DNA from: an uncultured Pelagibacteraceae bacterium
GTDB taxonomy: Bacteria; Pseudomonadota; Alphaproteobacteria; Pelagibacterales; Pelagibacteraceae
Assembly (NCBI GenBank): GCA_902524345.1
Contig: CABZCX010000004.1
Location: forward strand, 39,334 to 103,333
Length of the DNA: 64,000 bases
Direction of reading: 5' to 3'
In this document: positions 63,178 through 64,000 of the stretch, piece by piece
Position numbering within the stretch: position 1 is the stretch's first letter
Layout: each line of letters starts with the position of its first letter
The notes under the pieces: generated by a model
The model's input: the letters and a program-made list of their open reading frames with translations, nothing else
What the model was told of the DNA's origin: nothing
Database searches by the model: none
Program-made: the position numbers and the translations under genes

Positions 63178-63364
63178 TTAAGAGGCAACTCTTAACTGGC
63201 CAGCCAGAGAAAGGCCGAGAGGTTTAAGTCTGGAGGGCAGAAAACCCTGTAAAGCAGCGCTAAACATACAGGGTGGTCGGTTCGGCGGTAGCGCATAAAA
63301 CGACGAGCCATAAAATTCTGATCTTTGCACTGTAAAAAGTGTAAAGAATCAGGGTTTTTTTTTT
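63178..63364 (+). ncRNA. Structured RNA of unrecognised family (standalone ncRNA or terminator-ending leader)
   Basis: GC-rich against the AT-rich genome. Stem TTAAGAG-GCAA-CTCTTAA; CCAGA(...)TCTGG enclosing AGGCC-GAGA-GGTTT; 8-bp stem ACCCTGTA/TACAGGGT whose loop GCGCTA complements downstream TAGCGC; ends in a strong intrinsic terminator. No long ORF. Confidence 0.8.
63318..63364 (+). terminator. Intrinsic terminator of the structured RNA
   Basis: CTGATCTTTGCACT-GTAAAA-AGTGTAAAGAATCAG, then GG and ten T. Confidence 0.9.
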
Positions 63365-63643
63365 ATGAAACCCCTACTTGGCACAAAATTTCAGTTAAAA
63401 GTTTGGAAATATTTGATTACTATCCCTAAAGGTAGCGTGAAAACATATAAACAAGTAGCAATTGCCATTAAAAACCCTAAAGCAGCTCGTGCAGTCGCAA
63501 ATGCTTGTGCTAAAAACCCATATGCTCCAAAAATACCCTGTCATAGAGTGATTAGATCTGATGGAGATCTTGGAGGTTATTCTGGAAAAGGTGGGATCAG
63601 GCAAAAGCTCAAATTACTTAGATCTGAAAAAGTATCTATTTAG
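63365..63643 (+). CDS. Methylated-DNA--protein-cysteine methyltransferase family (Ogt/MGMT C-terminal domain)
   Basis: FQLKVWKYLITIPKGSVKTYKQVA, ARAVANACAKNP, IPCHRVIRSDGDLGGYSGG-like; active-site PCHRV present. Confidence 0.9.
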   Translation: MKPLLGTKFQLKVWKYLITIPKGSVKTYKQVAIAIKNPKAARAVANACAKNPYAPKIPCHRVIRSDGDLGGYSGKGGIRQKLKLLRSEKVSI

Positions 63644-63891
63644 CACTATTTTAGACCTTTTTTAGGTTAAAAAATTAAGTAAAATCAACCTTTTTTTAAC
63701 TTTTTACGTGATTTCCTTCTAAATAACATAATTCACCCTTTAGTTGTACCATATATTAGCCTATACCTAAAATAGACCCCTCTACGGGCGTTTAAATGGT
63801 ATATTCAATTAGTGCATCGCTCTACTATTCAACCATGTCAATGCTTTTAGACTACCCTAATTTTTGAAATTTTCACTACCGCAATCAGAAA

Positions 63892-63914
63892 AAAGCCCCT
63901 ATTTTAAAGGGCTA
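63892..63914 (-). terminator. Probable minus-strand intrinsic terminator
   Basis: Minus strand: AGCCC-TTTAAAATAG-GGGCT followed by a T run. Confidence 0.55.
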
Positions 63915-63945
63915 TTTGATATTTTTCATAATTAGCTATAAATCT

Positions 63946-64000
63946 CTACTTTTGCTCAGCATATAAGGCAAGTTTTAACATTGAACAACCCAAAGTATTC
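63946..64000 (-). CDS. Possible C-terminal end of a minus-strand CDS entering from the right
   Basis: Open minus-strand frame ...TLGCSMLKLALYAEQK* followed by the terminator at 63892-63914; only 18 codons visible. Confidence 0.3.
   Translation of the reverse strand, partial: NTLGCSMLKLALYAEQK

Noticed and set aside
63178-63364. tmRNA, SRP, 6S or RNase P identity for the structured RNA
   Set aside because: No tRNA-like T-arm/CCA or tag ORF, no GGUCAGGUCCGGAAGGAAGCAGCC core, 5' and 3' ends do not pair as in 6S, and it is too short and lacks GAGGAAAGUCC for RNase P.

Overview
The window is AT-rich (estimated below 30% GC), densely packed bacterial chromosome. Protein content and gene order fit a SAR11/Pelagibacterales-type alphaproteobacterium; this is an inference and no search was run. 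Main blocks: (1) about 0.5-14.5 kb, a phosphate-starvation cluster: a diacylglycerol-kinase-like gene divergent from a PlcP-like metallophosphatase and a glycosyltransferase, then phoR, an unknown secreted protein, pstSCAB, phoU, phoB, sixA, ppk and ppx. (2) 15-20 kb, nudix, an aquaporin (AqpS-like), an ArsC-like phosphatase, a small membrane protein, zur and znuBC, divergent from znuA across two tandem Zur-box palindromes. (3) 20-57 kb, mostly housekeeping genes (xth, erpA, dgt, argS, nagZ, scpAB, tatABC, serS, yajC-secDF, uvrA, ssb, gyrA, coaD, tgt, recG, mltB-dacA-tmk-holB-metG-tatD, nhaA, glpX) with tRNA-Lys, -Ser, -Pro and -Glu. (4) 57.8-64 kb, an accessory stretch: tRNA-Glu, GIY-YIG, glycosyltransferases, a methyltransferase, a tyrosine recombinase with a 35-bp inverted repeat at its start codon, and a GC-rich structured RNA with GNRA hairpins, a potential pseudoknot and a strong intrinsic terminator that abuts the start codon of an Ogt/MGMT-like gene. 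That RNA (about 63178-63364) is the best candidate for something undescribed. No CRISPR array, rRNA or insertion sequence was recognised.
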